Source of the DNA: Sphingomonadales bacterium
GTDB taxonomy: Bacteria; Bacteroidota; Bacteroidia; UBA7662
Direction: 5' to 3'
Length of the DNA: 64,000 nt
Assembly: GCA_016872215.1 (NCBI GenBank)
Contig: VHAX01000007.1
Location: 27,122 to 91,121 of the forward strand
This document shows, piece by piece, positions 42,922 to 51,478 of this stretch; position 1 is the stretch's first letter; the number at the start of each line of letters is the position of its first letter. The position numbers and the translations under genes were made by a program. Under the pieces are notes generated by a model. That model was not told where the DNA came from, made no database searches, and was given only the letters and a program-made list of their open reading frames with translations.

Positions 42922-43910
42922 TCCTTGGGTGGTTCGACCGATTCAATTTGAGCCAAGATTTCAAAGGCAACTTCTAAGGCCCGAAAGCCGGCCTCCACAC
43001 CCACCACGGGTTGGCTATCCGACTCGATTGCTTCAGCGAACAATCTGAGTTCCTCCATAATGGCATTGGACTCGTTGGGAGTTTGCCGGGCATGGGTGAT
43101 CCATCGGACACCCAACTGTGGACCCAGATCGACCGGGGTAGCGGATTCGCCTGCAGAGGGTTCGCGTTGACTCAACCGCAAAATTTCGGATTCTCGGTTC
43201 AGAAAATCGACCGACAAATAGGCGTCTGACTGAAAAAATCGCATTTTTCGCATGTTTTTCATGCTTAGGCGACTGGCGGTGATGTTGGCCACGCATCCAT
43301 TGTGGAATTCGATCCGGGCGTTGGCGATATCGGGCGTTGGCGACACCACACACACACCACTCGCACTGATTTTTCGGATGCCATCGCCCACTACACTCAA
43401 CAAAACATCGATGTCGTGGATCATGAGGTCCAAAACAATCGAAACATCGGTGCCCCGTGGATTGAACAAACTGAGCCGGTGCGCCTCAATGAAACGGGGT
43501 TGCTGCAAATGTGGCAATATAGCTTGAAAAGCCGGGTTGAATCGCTCAACATGACCCACTTGCACCTTCACCCCAGCCTCGGTAGCCAAACGAAGTAGAG
43601 TGCGCCCCTCATCGAGAGTATGGGTCAACGGTTTTTCAATGAAAACATGTCTGATTCGTCGGATGGCAGCTTCTGCGCAGGAAAAATGCGCAACGGTAGG
43701 GGTAACAATATCCACAACCGACACCTCGTCCAATAACTCTTCCATATGGTCGTAGGCGGGGAGACCAAACAATTCGGATACACGCCTAGCTTGTTCGGGG
43801 TCGGGGTCGTAGAAACCCTTCAATTCGAAGTGATCCGGTAGGTCACGCAGGCAGCGCATGTGAATTTTCCCGAGATGACCAGCACCCAATACACCAATGG
43901 AAATAGCCAT
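42918..43910 (-). CDS. Gfo/Idh/MocA family oxidoreductase
   Basis: 330 residues. The N-terminal Rossmann motif is ISIGVLGAGHLGKIHMRCLR, and the EKP motif (HVFIEKPLTHTLDEG) holds the catalytic lysine. VGHVERFNPAF and DLMIHDIDVLLSVVG complete the family pattern. Members oxidise or reduce sugar derivatives with NAD(P). Leading an operon with a sugar transferase, it may modify a UDP-sugar for a surface polysaccharide (inference). Confidence 0.9.
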   Translation of the reverse strand: MAISIGVLGAGHLGKIHMRCLRDLPDHFELKGFYDPDPEQARRVSELFGLPAYDHMEELLDEVSVVDIVTPTVAHFSCAEAAIRRIRHVFIEKPLTHTLDEGRTLLRLATEAGVKVQVGHVERFNPAFQAILPHLQQPRFIEAHRLSLFNPRGTDVSIVLDLMIHDIDVLLSVVGDGIRKISASGVCVVSPTPDIANARIEFHNGCVANITASRLSMKNMRKMRFFQSDAYLSVDFLNRESEILRLSQREPSAGESATPVDLGPQLGVRWITHARQTPNESNAIMEELRLFAEAIESDSQPVVGVEAGFRALEVAFEILAQIESVEPPKE

Positions 43911-43992
43911 ACTTGAATTAAGATGTGCGAAAATAGGATTTTATGCCTTTATTTTATCCGGGTGATACCGATTAACGACACGGCAATGGAGT

Positions 43993-44000
43993 TATTTTTG
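43993..44000 (+). promoter_or_regulatory. -7 box of pcm
   Basis: TATTTTTG 19 bp before the pcm ATG, with a TTA 18 bp upstream at 43972-43974 in place of the -33 TTG. Confidence 0.4.
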
Positions 44001-44019
44001 CGACTCAATACCCAATCGA

Positions 44020-44688
44020 ATGCCCGATTCCACACCCGACAGCTTCCGACATCAAGGACTACGTCAACAGTTGGTAGAGGAGGTACGAAAGAAGGGAATC
44101 AGGGATGTGCGGGTATTGGCAGCCTTGGGACGGGTGCCCCGACATGCGTTCCTCGACAACGTATTTACGGAGCTCGCCTATACCGACCAGGCCATGCCTA
44201 TAGGTTCGGGTCAAACCATCTCCCAACCCTATACGGTCGCCTTCCAAACCGAATTGCTGGGAGTGGAGGAACGCATGAAGGTGTTGGAAGTAGGCACCGG
44301 ATCGGGCTATCAGGCCTGTATTTTGGAGGAAATGGGGGCACGGGTGTTCAGTATTGAGCGGCAAAGGGCCTTGTTTCATGCCACCCGCGACAGACTAAAG
44401 GAAATGGGGCGGAAAATCAAGGTATTTTTCGGGGATGGCACCCTCGGATTGCCCGCTTTTGCCCCATTCGACAGAATTCTGGTTACGGCAGGAGCCCCAT
44501 CCGTTCCGGAAGCTCTATTGGAACAGTTGAAAATCGGAGGCTGGCTGGTAATACCTGTGGGCAATGAGGAAATTCAAAAAATGATGCGCATCATACGCAT
44601 TTCCGAATCAGAGGTAGAGAGCGAGACCTTCGAAGACTTTCGATTCGTGCCTCTACTCGGTCAGGAAGGCTGGCGTGCCATTCGCTGA
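44020..44688 (+). CDS. pcm: Protein-L-isoaspartate O-methyltransferase
   Basis: 222 residues. Typical PCMT segments are VPRHAFLDNVFTELAYTDQA and MPIGSGQTISQPYTVAFQTE (substrate binding), MKVLEVGTGSGYQACILEEM (SAM-binding motif I) and FDRILVTAGAPSVPEALLEQ. It methylates isoaspartyl residues that arise in aged proteins so that they can revert to aspartate. Cytoplasmic, single-gene unit. Confidence 0.94.
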   Translation: MPDSTPDSFRHQGLRQQLVEEVRKKGIRDVRVLAALGRVPRHAFLDNVFTELAYTDQAMPIGSGQTISQPYTVAFQTELLGVEERMKVLEVGTGSGYQACILEEMGARVFSIERQRALFHATRDRLKEMGRKIKVFFGDGTLGLPAFAPFDRILVTAGAPSVPEALLEQLKIGGWLVIPVGNEEIQKMMRIIRISESEVESETFEDFRFVPLLGQEGWRAIR

Positions 44689-44715
44689 TTTCGCCAGAAA
44701 CGTGGATGCCTGCCC

Positions 44716-46038
44716 TTAGGTTTTCTGTTTCTTTTTGCGGGCTGCCGGAAACAAAATATTGTTCAGAATCAGACGATAACCAGCTGAATTTGGGTACAGA
44801 TTTAGATCAGTGGGAGGCTCCCCCACTAGGTGCTGATAGTCTTCAGGGTCGTGACCGCCGTAGAACGTCCATGTACCCTTCCCGAAAGATCCGTGTATGT
44901 AGCGGGCCTCTCCCAGACTGCTGGTCTCACCCATAATGAGCACATCGCTCTTGATCAGTTCCTTGCGAAAAGCTGTGGTTTGTCCCATAAACCCCTTAAT
45001 AACCCGTTCATGGCTTTGAGTGAGCATGGTGGGAATGACGTCCCATTTGGCCGAAAACTCAAAGAGGGCAAAGAAATCGTTTTGTTCCTGCAAAAAACCG
45101 CGGGTGCCGGTCACATCGATATCCGAAAACTCGTACTCAAGCGGATTCTTTTTGAGCTGAAACTCCTTAAACGCAAAGGTTCGGGTAAAATCCAACTTCT
45201 GTTGTGCTGATGGATCGATAGCATCGCCGTCGTACATATGTTCACAGATATCGGTTCCTTCGGCCGATAGGGCGATGTCGTAGGAGTCGGTGGCGGAACA
45301 CATGGCAAAGAGAAAGCCTCCACCCGTCACGAAGTCGCGGATACGCGCGGCCACGGCTCCCTTCAGCTGAGAAACCTTGTAGAATCCATGTCGCTGCGCT
45401 GTCGACTCGGCCAATCGTACTTCGTTTTGGTACCATTCCGCATTCCTGAAAGAGGCATAAAAACGACCATATTGTCCCGTAAAATCTTCATGATGCAAGT
45501 GTAACCAGTCATAGAGTGGGAGTTTTCCCTGCAATACCTCATCATCGTATACCTTTTCATAGGGTATCTCGGCATAAACGAGGGCCATCGTGACTGCATC
45601 GTCCCACGGGAGTTTGTTGGGTGGAGTATATACCGCAATTTTGGGTGCCACCTCCAATTTCACCACCTCCATATTGGCTTCAGGATCCGTGATTTCGGCC
45701 ACGATCCGTCCATATGTCGCCTCGGGTATCACTTCATAGCTCACCCCGCGCACCCGGCATTCGGTTTCGAGTGATGGGGTTTGTGGGAGACAAAAACTAC
45801 CACCCCTGTAATTGAGCAGCCAACTGATTTCCTGCCCCTGTTTCAGGGTAAGATATGCAATTCCATAGGCCTTTAGGTGATCGCGTTGTTGCGCATCCAT
45901 CGGAATAAGCAAACGCGCCGCCCGGGCGTGCTGGGACAAAGGGATGCCGAGGCACAATGCGACGGATAGAATCAGAAACCGGATCGTTTCAGCGGCTGGT
46001 ATCGGCAATGCCTGAACTGGAATATTCTTGGATGTCAT
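44716..46038 (-). CDS. Exported conserved protein, often labelled 'asparagine synthetase B' in Bacteroidota
   Basis: 440 residues from the ATG at 46038, overlapping the end of apbE by 50 bp. A signal peptide runs to about SQHARAA. The mature start LLIPMDAQQRDHLKAYGIAY and WLLNYRGGSFCLP matches a Bacteroidota protein frequently annotated as asparagine synthetase B. I see neither the N-terminal nucleophilic Cys of class-II amidotransferases nor the synthetase ATP motif (SGGxDS). The segment IRDFVTGGGFLFAMCSATDS looks like a class-I amidotransferase-like fold with Cys near the nucleophile position. Function unknown; the usual label is probably wrong. Confidence 0.72.
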   Translation of the reverse strand: MTSKNIPVQALPIPAAETIRFLILSVALCLGIPLSQHARAARLLIPMDAQQRDHLKAYGIAYLTLKQGQEISWLLNYRGGSFCLPQTPSLETECRVRGVSYEVIPEATYGRIVAEITDPEANMEVVKLEVAPKIAVYTPPNKLPWDDAVTMALVYAEIPYEKVYDDEVLQGKLPLYDWLHLHHEDFTGQYGRFYASFRNAEWYQNEVRLAESTAQRHGFYKVSQLKGAVAARIRDFVTGGGFLFAMCSATDSYDIALSAEGTDICEHMYDGDAIDPSAQQKLDFTRTFAFKEFQLKKNPLEYEFSDIDVTGTRGFLQEQNDFFALFEFSAKWDVIPTMLTQSHERVIKGFMGQTTAFRKELIKSDVLIMGETSSLGEARYIHGSFGKGTWTFYGGHDPEDYQHLVGEPPTDLNLYPNSAGYRLILNNILFPAARKKKQKT

Positions 46039-47044
46039 GGTTTGAATCGAGGTATAAAAACACCACATCGATGCCTTTTAGTTCTCCGCTTTTTTTACGT
46101 GCTTTTTCGAACCCCATCACCATAAAGGCGGTGGCCCAGGCGTCGGCCGTCATACAATCTTCAGCTAGAACGGATGCACTGAGGAGATCATTTTCTATGG
46201 GGTAACCGGTATCGGGATTCAGGGTGTGTACTATTTTTCGTCCCCAAACCTCTTTAAAGTTGCGGTAGTTACCCGAGGTGGCCATGCTTCGGTTGCTGAG
46301 CAGCAGGGTACGTTGTACAATTCTGCCCGCACCCGATTGCGGTTTCTCGATACCTACAGTCCATGGATTTCCCTTGCTTTTGTTACCCTGTGCCCGCACT
46401 TCTCCGCCAATCTCCACGACAAAATTTTGTATGCCCCTACCTAATAAATATTCTGCAACCTGATCGACCCCATAACCCTTCGCCAGGGCACTCATGTCGA
46501 GGCGTGCCTTCGGATGGACCTTCAATAGGCTATCACCCTTTAGAGAGAAAATTGCCATTCCCACATACGGCCGGATCGAATCGATGGTGGATGAATCGGG
46601 CAGTTTCAGAGATTTTGCAGCACCAAAGCCCCAAACTTCGGTGAGGGGGCCCACGGTCGGGTCAAATGCACCACCACTTTGCCGGTTAATCTCCACCGAT
46701 TTCAGGAAGTTAACCCGCAAATGCCCATCCACTTTACCCCCGACCGGGCTCTGGTTGACCCGAGAGATGCGGGAATCGGGGATGTAGGTAGACAGTGACT
46801 GGTTGACCTGCAACAGGACACTGTCGATGCTGCTTTGAAGCCCCCACACCGAATCTCCTGTATACCGAACGAAATAGCTGGTGCCCATGGTGGCTCCGGT
46901 CAGGTCATGCAATTGCAGATTCCCGCTTCCGTCTCCAAAGCAACCCATCGACAGCCATAGGCTAAAAATGAACATGACCTGTGCGCCATTTGCTATTGTA
47001 TGCATGCCCTTTTGATTGGATTTGCTATTCATTTTATTAGACAT
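45989..47044 (-). CDS. apbE: FAD:protein FMN transferase
   Basis: 351 residues; a lipoprotein (LSMGC at about residues 31-35). ApbE motifs: GATMGTSYFVRYTGD, RLDMSALAKGYGVDQVAEYL, NFVVEIGGEVRAQG and the C-terminal DCMTADAWATAFMVMG. The enzyme attaches FMN covalently to threonine of periplasmic flavoproteins such as RnfG/NqrC, using FAD. Overlaps the next gene; 12 bp after the YqgE gene. Confidence 0.94.
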   Translation of the reverse strand: MSNKMNSKSNQKGMHTIANGAQVMFIFSLWLSMGCFGDGSGNLQLHDLTGATMGTSYFVRYTGDSVWGLQSSIDSVLLQVNQSLSTYIPDSRISRVNQSPVGGKVDGHLRVNFLKSVEINRQSGGAFDPTVGPLTEVWGFGAAKSLKLPDSSTIDSIRPYVGMAIFSLKGDSLLKVHPKARLDMSALAKGYGVDQVAEYLLGRGIQNFVVEIGGEVRAQGNKSKGNPWTVGIEKPQSGAGRIVQRTLLLSNRSMATSGNYRNFKEVWGRKIVHTLNPDTGYPIENDLLSASVLAEDCMTADAWATAFMVMGFEKARKKSGELKGIDVVFLYLDSNHDIQEYSSSGIADTSR

Positions 47045-47056
47045 GCTTCAATTGAT

Positions 47057-47647
47057 TCAGTTGAGGCTGGGGTGACTGGGGGCACGGATCAGCCAGTCAT
47101 AGGGTGTGCCCAAACCGGTCAGGAAATCGGACCACTGATTGTCTAATCCATCCATGGGTAGAAATCGATGACTGCAGGGACCAGGAATCCAATAGTGTTC
47201 ATCATACTCCGATTCGAGTTGCCCTGGCGACCAGCCGGTATAGCCCAGAAAAAAGTACCATTTCTCCGAATCAAGCAGACCCTCCGAGGCCAGGTGCAAG
47301 GCCTGCGCGGGATGGGCGTTCCACCAGATGCCCGGAACCAATTCTGTACTTTCTGCCAATCCTGCTGCCTGCACCTGAATGATGTGCAGGGTATCTCTTT
47401 CCACCGGTCCACCTGTCCACACCGGCACATCCCAACCCGTGAATCCGGGCAGCAATTCACCCAATCGGTAACCACTATATTCGTTCAACATAAAGGCCAC
47501 GCTGCCTGCAGGACCGTGGTCAGCCAGCAGCAATAGCCTCCGATGAAAAGGGGCGTCGGCTAGGAATGGACAGGCGGCCAACAGAGTACCAGACTCCAGG
47601 GGTCGCTCGTTGTTGAATTGGGGTTGTACGCCGTGTTTAGAGGACAT
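47057..47647 (-). CDS. YqgE/AlgH family protein (DUF179)
   Basis: 196 residues from the ATG at 47647. Family segments: LESGTLLAACPFLADAPFHR, LLLLADHGPAGSVAFMLN and a middle WTGGPVERDTLHIIQ, then YFFLGYTGWSPGQLESEYDE. The fold is known but the function is not. It is transcribed towards apbE with a 12-bp gap and is divergent from pdxH. Confidence 0.92.
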   Translation of the reverse strand: MSSKHGVQPQFNNERPLESGTLLAACPFLADAPFHRRLLLLADHGPAGSVAFMLNEYSGYRLGELLPGFTGWDVPVWTGGPVERDTLHIIQVQAAGLAESTELVPGIWWNAHPAQALHLASEGLLDSEKWYFFLGYTGWSPGQLESEYDEHYWIPGPCSHRFLPMDGLDNQWSDFLTGLGTPYDWLIRAPSHPSLN

Positions 47648-47670
47648 AAACAAGATGGCCAAAATAACGA

Positions 47671-47678
47671 TATATTTG
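47671..47678 (+). promoter_or_regulatory. -7 box of pdxH
   Basis: TATATTTG, 21 bp before the pdxH ATG; no TTG at the expected upstream distance. Confidence 0.4.
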
Positions 47679-47699
47679 GTTCATTAATATGATTTTGAC

Positions 47700-48362
47700 A
47701 TGAATCACGGCACCCCCACTCAACCTGTTGGAAGTCTCCATATGGAGTATCAGCGAGCCACGCTCATTGAATCGCAGGTGCCTCCGAGTCCGCTCCCCTT
47801 GTTCGATCAGTGGATTTCCGAGGCCGTCAACAGCGGTCAACCCGAGCCCCATGCCATGCACCTGTCGACTCTCGACTCCAATGGATTTCCGGCGGGACGG
47901 ATTGTTTTGCTCCGCGGTTATGACGAGCGGGGTCTCACATTCTTCACCAATTATCTGAGCGACAAAGGTCAGCAGTTAGAGGCGCAGCCCCGTGCATCGG
48001 TCACCTTTTTCTGGGCTCTGAGTGAGCGTCAAATACGAATCTCTGGGGTTGTGGCACGCGTGGGGGCTGCTGAAAGCGACGCCTACTTTCATTCCCGCCC
48101 CGTGGATAGTCGTTTGGGGGCCTGGGCTAGTGCACAGAGCCGCCCTTTGTCGGGCCGCGAAGAACTGGAGGCTCGCATGGAAGAGATAAGGGCACAATAT
48201 CCGGATCCTCAGAACATTCCCAGGCCGCCCTATTGGGGTGGTTACCGTTTGCGACCCATGAGTTTTGAGTTTTGGCAGGGCCGTCCATCACGTCTTCACG
48301 ACCGCCTCGCATATTCGCCCAACGGAGCGGGCGGCTGGAGCATCACTCGTTTGTCGCCCTAA
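47700..48362 (+). CDS. pdxH: Pyridoxamine 5'-phosphate oxidase
   Basis: 220 residues. FMN/PLP-binding segments are AMHLSTLDSNGFPAGRIVLL, FTNYLSDKGQQLEAQPRASV, then SRPVDSRLGAWASAQSRPL and the C-terminal WQGRPSRLHDRLAY. It oxidises pyridoxine or pyridoxamine phosphate to PLP. Single-gene unit, divergent from the YqgE gene. Confidence 0.95.
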   Translation: MNHGTPTQPVGSLHMEYQRATLIESQVPPSPLPLFDQWISEAVNSGQPEPHAMHLSTLDSNGFPAGRIVLLRGYDERGLTFFTNYLSDKGQQLEAQPRASVTFFWALSERQIRISGVVARVGAAESDAYFHSRPVDSRLGAWASAQSRPLSGREELEARMEEIRAQYPDPQNIPRPPYWGGYRLRPMSFEFWQGRPSRLHDRLAYSPNGAGGWSITRLSP

Positions 48363-48670
48363 ACCCCTGCCAGCAGCATAAACCCACACCGTTGCCTTGA
48401 TATGAAAGTACCACCGGAACCCGCTCCACCGATTGGGTCCATGATTTCACCCAGTAGTTTTTTTTTCAAGGCACCTCCTACCTCCGAACCGATGAGCACT
48501 TGAAGTTAATTGACAACAATTCTGAAGACCTGTGCTCACCAAAATCAGGTGTTTCTATTTTTTTTGCTCACAACTCATTCTTATACATACAATATTAAAC
48601 ATAAAATGTATGTATTTATAATTATATATTTGTTACAAATAACGAAACAGAAACCAAATCGGATCCCACT
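48363..48670 (+). promoter_or_regulatory. Regulatory gap before the response regulator, with inverted repeat and -7 box
   Basis: 308 bp without a gene, increasingly AT-rich. ATACATACA (48583-48591) and its exact complement TGTATGTAT (48607-48615) form a 9-bp inverted repeat with a 15-bp spacer. A TATATTTG box follows at 48625-48632, so the repeat covers the -33 region. An operator for the response regulator encoded just downstream is the obvious guess. The first 150 bp show nothing recognisable. Confidence 0.5.
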
Positions 48671-49279
48671 TTGTATCGAATTGCTTTAGTAGACGATCAC
48701 CGGATTCTACTCGATGGATTGCAGTGGATCATCGGTCAATTTTCTTTTGTTGAACAAGTAGAGGCCTTTTCCGATGGTGAAGCGCTTTTGAATGCGCTGA
48801 ATACTGACCAACACTTTGATCTGATTATCACCGACATTCGCATGAGTCCGATGGATGGACTTGAATTACTTGAACAGATTAAGGCACAAAATCCGCTACA
48901 AAAAGTGCTGATCATGACCATGTTCGACAGTATGCATCTGCTGCGGGATGCGTATGTGAAGGGTGCCAGCGGCTTTTTTATGAAGGATGGCGACCAGAAA
49001 CACCTGAAGGAAGTTGTCTGTAAACTCCTTCTGGGTGGTATTCACTGGCCCAAGGAGCCCAATGCACAGCGAACCGCAGATCTGCCCAATTTCACCCGTC
49101 GCGAGCGGGAGGTCCTCAGCTTGATTGCGCAGGATTTCAGTTCCAAGGAAATAGCCTCAAAATTGAGTCTAAGTGTAGAAACGGTGTCCACCCACCGCAG
49201 GAATATTTTGGAAAAAGCCGGATTGCACAGCAGCGCAGCTCTGGTATCATATGCCATGAAACACCAATTGTTGCAGTGA
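48671..49279 (+). CDS. NarL/FixJ-type response regulator
   Basis: 202 residues from a TTG start; no ATG or GTG is available nearby. The receiver domain begins YRIALVDDHRILLDGLQWII, with the phospho-acceptor Asp55 in LIITDIRMSPMDG. The C-terminal LuxR helix-turn-helix is FTRREREVLSLIAQDFSSKE followed by LSVETVSTHRRNILEKAG. The cognate kinase follows 22 bp downstream. The last codons (HQLLQ and stop) lie in a 23-bp sequence that is repeated just before the kinase start. Confidence 0.93.
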   Translation: MYRIALVDDHRILLDGLQWIIGQFSFVEQVEAFSDGEALLNALNTDQHFDLIITDIRMSPMDGLELLEQIKAQNPLQKVLIMTMFDSMHLLRDAYVKGASGFFMKDGDQKHLKEVVCKLLLGGIHWPKEPNAQRTADLPNFTRREREVLSLIAQDFSSKEIASKLSLSVETVSTHRRNILEKAGLHSSAALVSYAMKHQLLQ

Positions 49280-49306
49280 TTTTGAAATACCAATTGTTGC
49301 AGTGAT
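49258..49306 (+). repeat. Tandem 26-bp-period duplication at the regulator/kinase junction
   Basis: The 18-mer ACCAATTGTTGCAGTGAT occurs exactly at 49263-49280 and 49289-49306. The similarity extends 5 bp upstream with one mismatch. The first copy holds the end and stop codon of the response regulator; the second holds the GTG start of the kinase gene. Confidence 0.9.
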
Positions 49307-51248
49307 ATTGGACGTACGGAACATCCAAAAAAGAGCCCTGTTTCTCGGGTTTTTGTGGTTTCTGACCTATTCTATTCCTGCGTCAGGAGGCAATACCCTG
49401 ACCCTTCCGGTCGAGAATGGTGGCCCGAAACACCTTCGGCACATCCATTTTTATACTGAACCATCCCTAAGCCTGGATGCAGAAGAGATGTCGAGGCTTT
49501 TTTCCTCTCCCAGTTTAGCCGAAAAAATGATGCGGGTCGATCAATATCAGATCATCATCTCCCAATCGGCATACTGGGCAAGAATCGACATCCAAAATCC
49601 GGGTGATTATCAACAAGCCATCACTGTTTTTTTAAATAATCCCTTACTTGATTCCGTACAGTTTTTTCGGGATGATGGGTTGGGTATGTATGAGGCAGGA
49701 ATTGCCGGTTTACTGGTGGATCTTTCACGATGGTCGCATCCCGATCGGTTGCCTTCTCTACCCATTCACGTAAAACCCGGTATGCGGGTTGTGCTGTTGA
49801 TAAGGGTTCGAAACACCCTCAGCACACGAATGATATCGCCGATTTTTGTCGCTTCTACCTCATCATACGCTGAATTTTCCCGAAAGGAAAGTGCTCTTTG
49901 GGCACTGAAATTGGGACTGCTTTTGTGCCTTGGGCTACTGGCCCTGTTCCTGGCGGCTACTGAAGGGAGGCTTCTGTATTTATGGCCCTCCCTGATCGCT
50001 TTCACCCTAAGCCTCCTTTCTGTAGTGAAATCGGGACATGCACGGGAATTTGGTTGGCTATTGCACGGAGGCACCGCCAATCATGTCACTTGGGTTTTGG
50101 TGGTTATCCTGTATGTTTTGTATGTCCGCTTTGGTATGGCATTTTTACGAACATCCCGTTCCGTACCCTTGCTCCATCGCTGGCTGAATGGGATCAGTTT
50201 GGGGGTTGCCATCATTGTCCCCTTATATGCCCTGCTTTGGCCTTACATGAAGGAATGGCACCATAGCATCATCCCTGCCATAATGATTTTGCAATTGCCG
50301 GGACTATTCCTGATGTTGTGGAGTTGCATTTTTGCCTACCCCTTGGCGAAACACCGATCAGTTGCTCTTTTTGCAGCAACACTGAGTCTGATTGTTTGCG
50401 GGTTTTTAGAAGCATATGGCTCCCGTCCGTGGCTGAAAATTCTCGATATTTTTGGATTTTCGGTATTCCCGGGTGCCCTGATTGCGTTAGGCATCATTAC
50501 TTGGGAGTCGTTTTATGAGCTCTATTTACAGCGTAAGCGGCGTGAGCAGCTGTCGAATTTATTGCTACGCAAGCAACAAAATGTTGAGCGATCATTTGTA
50601 TTGGGACAGGAAGCGGAACGCTGTCGAATTGGACAAGAGCTACATGATCATTTAGCCGCTCTTCTCCTCAACGCACGCATGATGATGCCGGCGGATAAAG
50701 AGGATCAGACTGAATGGGATTCGAAAGAATGGGAAGGTTATCGACGAGGTCTGATCTCCCTCGACCTGGGATTGAACGAGGTTCGTGCCCTCTCCTATCA
50801 ACTGGATCCCAATCCGATGAATGCATCGAGGCTGAAAGATGAACTTGCGAGACTATTGAGGAACCTCAATATCTCGCGGCCGTCCTGTGCTTTTCACCTC
50901 GATTTTGAAATACTGAACACCTCTCTTAATCCTGCAACTGCACTCGACCTCTATAGAATTTGTCAGGAGTGTTTGTCTAACATCGTGAAGCATTCAGCTG
51001 CCACCTCTGTGTATGTGGAGTTGACCCAGAAAGATGAAAAGATTCAGATGTGCGTGGCCGACAACGGCGTGGGATTCGAAACGGCAAAGGCGCGACAGGG
51101 GATTGGCCTGAAAAGTGTGCGCAATCGACTACGCCGCATGAAAAACCACACTGTGCGGATTGAAAGCACACCAGGTCGAGGCACCAGTGTTTACGTTAGC
51201 TTTCTGAACGAGGTAGATGATAACTTTCCTCTAAGAGCAATAAATTAG
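49302..51248 (+). CDS. Sensor histidine kinase (7TMR-DISM sensor, HisKA_3)
   Basis: 648 residues from a GTG. After a signal peptide (to about PASGG) an extracytoplasmic beta domain of the 7TMR-DISM type follows (HIHFYTEPSLSLDAEEM, YWARIDIQNPGDYQQAITVF). Then come about seven membrane helices (residues 200-400), a short coiled coil, the HisKA_3 dimerisation domain with His448 in RIGQELHDHLAALLL, and an HATPase domain (CVADNGVGFETAKARQGIGL). This domain order is typical for NarL-type partners in Bacteroidota. The signal sensed is unknown. Confidence 0.92.
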   Translation: MILDVRNIQKRALFLGFLWFLTYSIPASGGNTLTLPVENGGPKHLRHIHFYTEPSLSLDAEEMSRLFSSPSLAEKMMRVDQYQIIISQSAYWARIDIQNPGDYQQAITVFLNNPLLDSVQFFRDDGLGMYEAGIAGLLVDLSRWSHPDRLPSLPIHVKPGMRVVLLIRVRNTLSTRMISPIFVASTSSYAEFSRKESALWALKLGLLLCLGLLALFLAATEGRLLYLWPSLIAFTLSLLSVVKSGHAREFGWLLHGGTANHVTWVLVVILYVLYVRFGMAFLRTSRSVPLLHRWLNGISLGVAIIVPLYALLWPYMKEWHHSIIPAIMILQLPGLFLMLWSCIFAYPLAKHRSVALFAATLSLIVCGFLEAYGSRPWLKILDIFGFSVFPGALIALGIITWESFYELYLQRKRREQLSNLLLRKQQNVERSFVLGQEAERCRIGQELHDHLAALLLNARMMMPADKEDQTEWDSKEWEGYRRGLISLDLGLNEVRALSYQLDPNPMNASRLKDELARLLRNLNISRPSCAFHLDFEILNTSLNPATALDLYRICQECLSNIVKHSAATSVYVELTQKDEKIQMCVADNGVGFETAKARQGIGLKSVRNRLRRMKNHTVRIESTPGRGTSVYVSFLNEVDDNFPLRAIN

Positions 51249-51340
51249 AATCAATAACCAGCAACTGGATCGCTGATTTTTTCACGAATCCCTATCACAC
51301 GAATCCCTATCAAAGATAGAAAAATAGAAAAGAAGATCTG

Positions 51341-51413
51341 TGATTCCGCTGGGATTCGAACCCAGGACCCATACATTAAAAGTGTATTGCTCTACCTGCT
51401 GAGCTACGGAATC
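51341..51413 (-). tRNA. tRNA-Lys (anticodon TTT)
   Basis: 73 nt folding into a standard cloverleaf: acceptor stem GATTCCG / CGGAATC with A as discriminator, D arm AGCTCAGCAGGTAGAGC, anticodon loop CTTTTAA on the ATACA/TGTAT stem, T arm with GGTTCGAATCC. CCA is not encoded. The remaining sequence of the 51249-51478 gap shows nothing else. Confidence 0.95.
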
Positions 51414-51478
51414 ATATGGTAAACGCGGGTGCGAAGGTACAGAATTTTACCAACATCTCATTGGTCAGGGAAAACAGC

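Noticed and set aside
49258..49306. Repeat pair considered as a CRISPR or insertion-sequence trace
   Set aside because: Only two copies with an 8-bp gap, inside a coding junction; a simple tandem duplication explains it. No CRISPR-like array occurs in the window.
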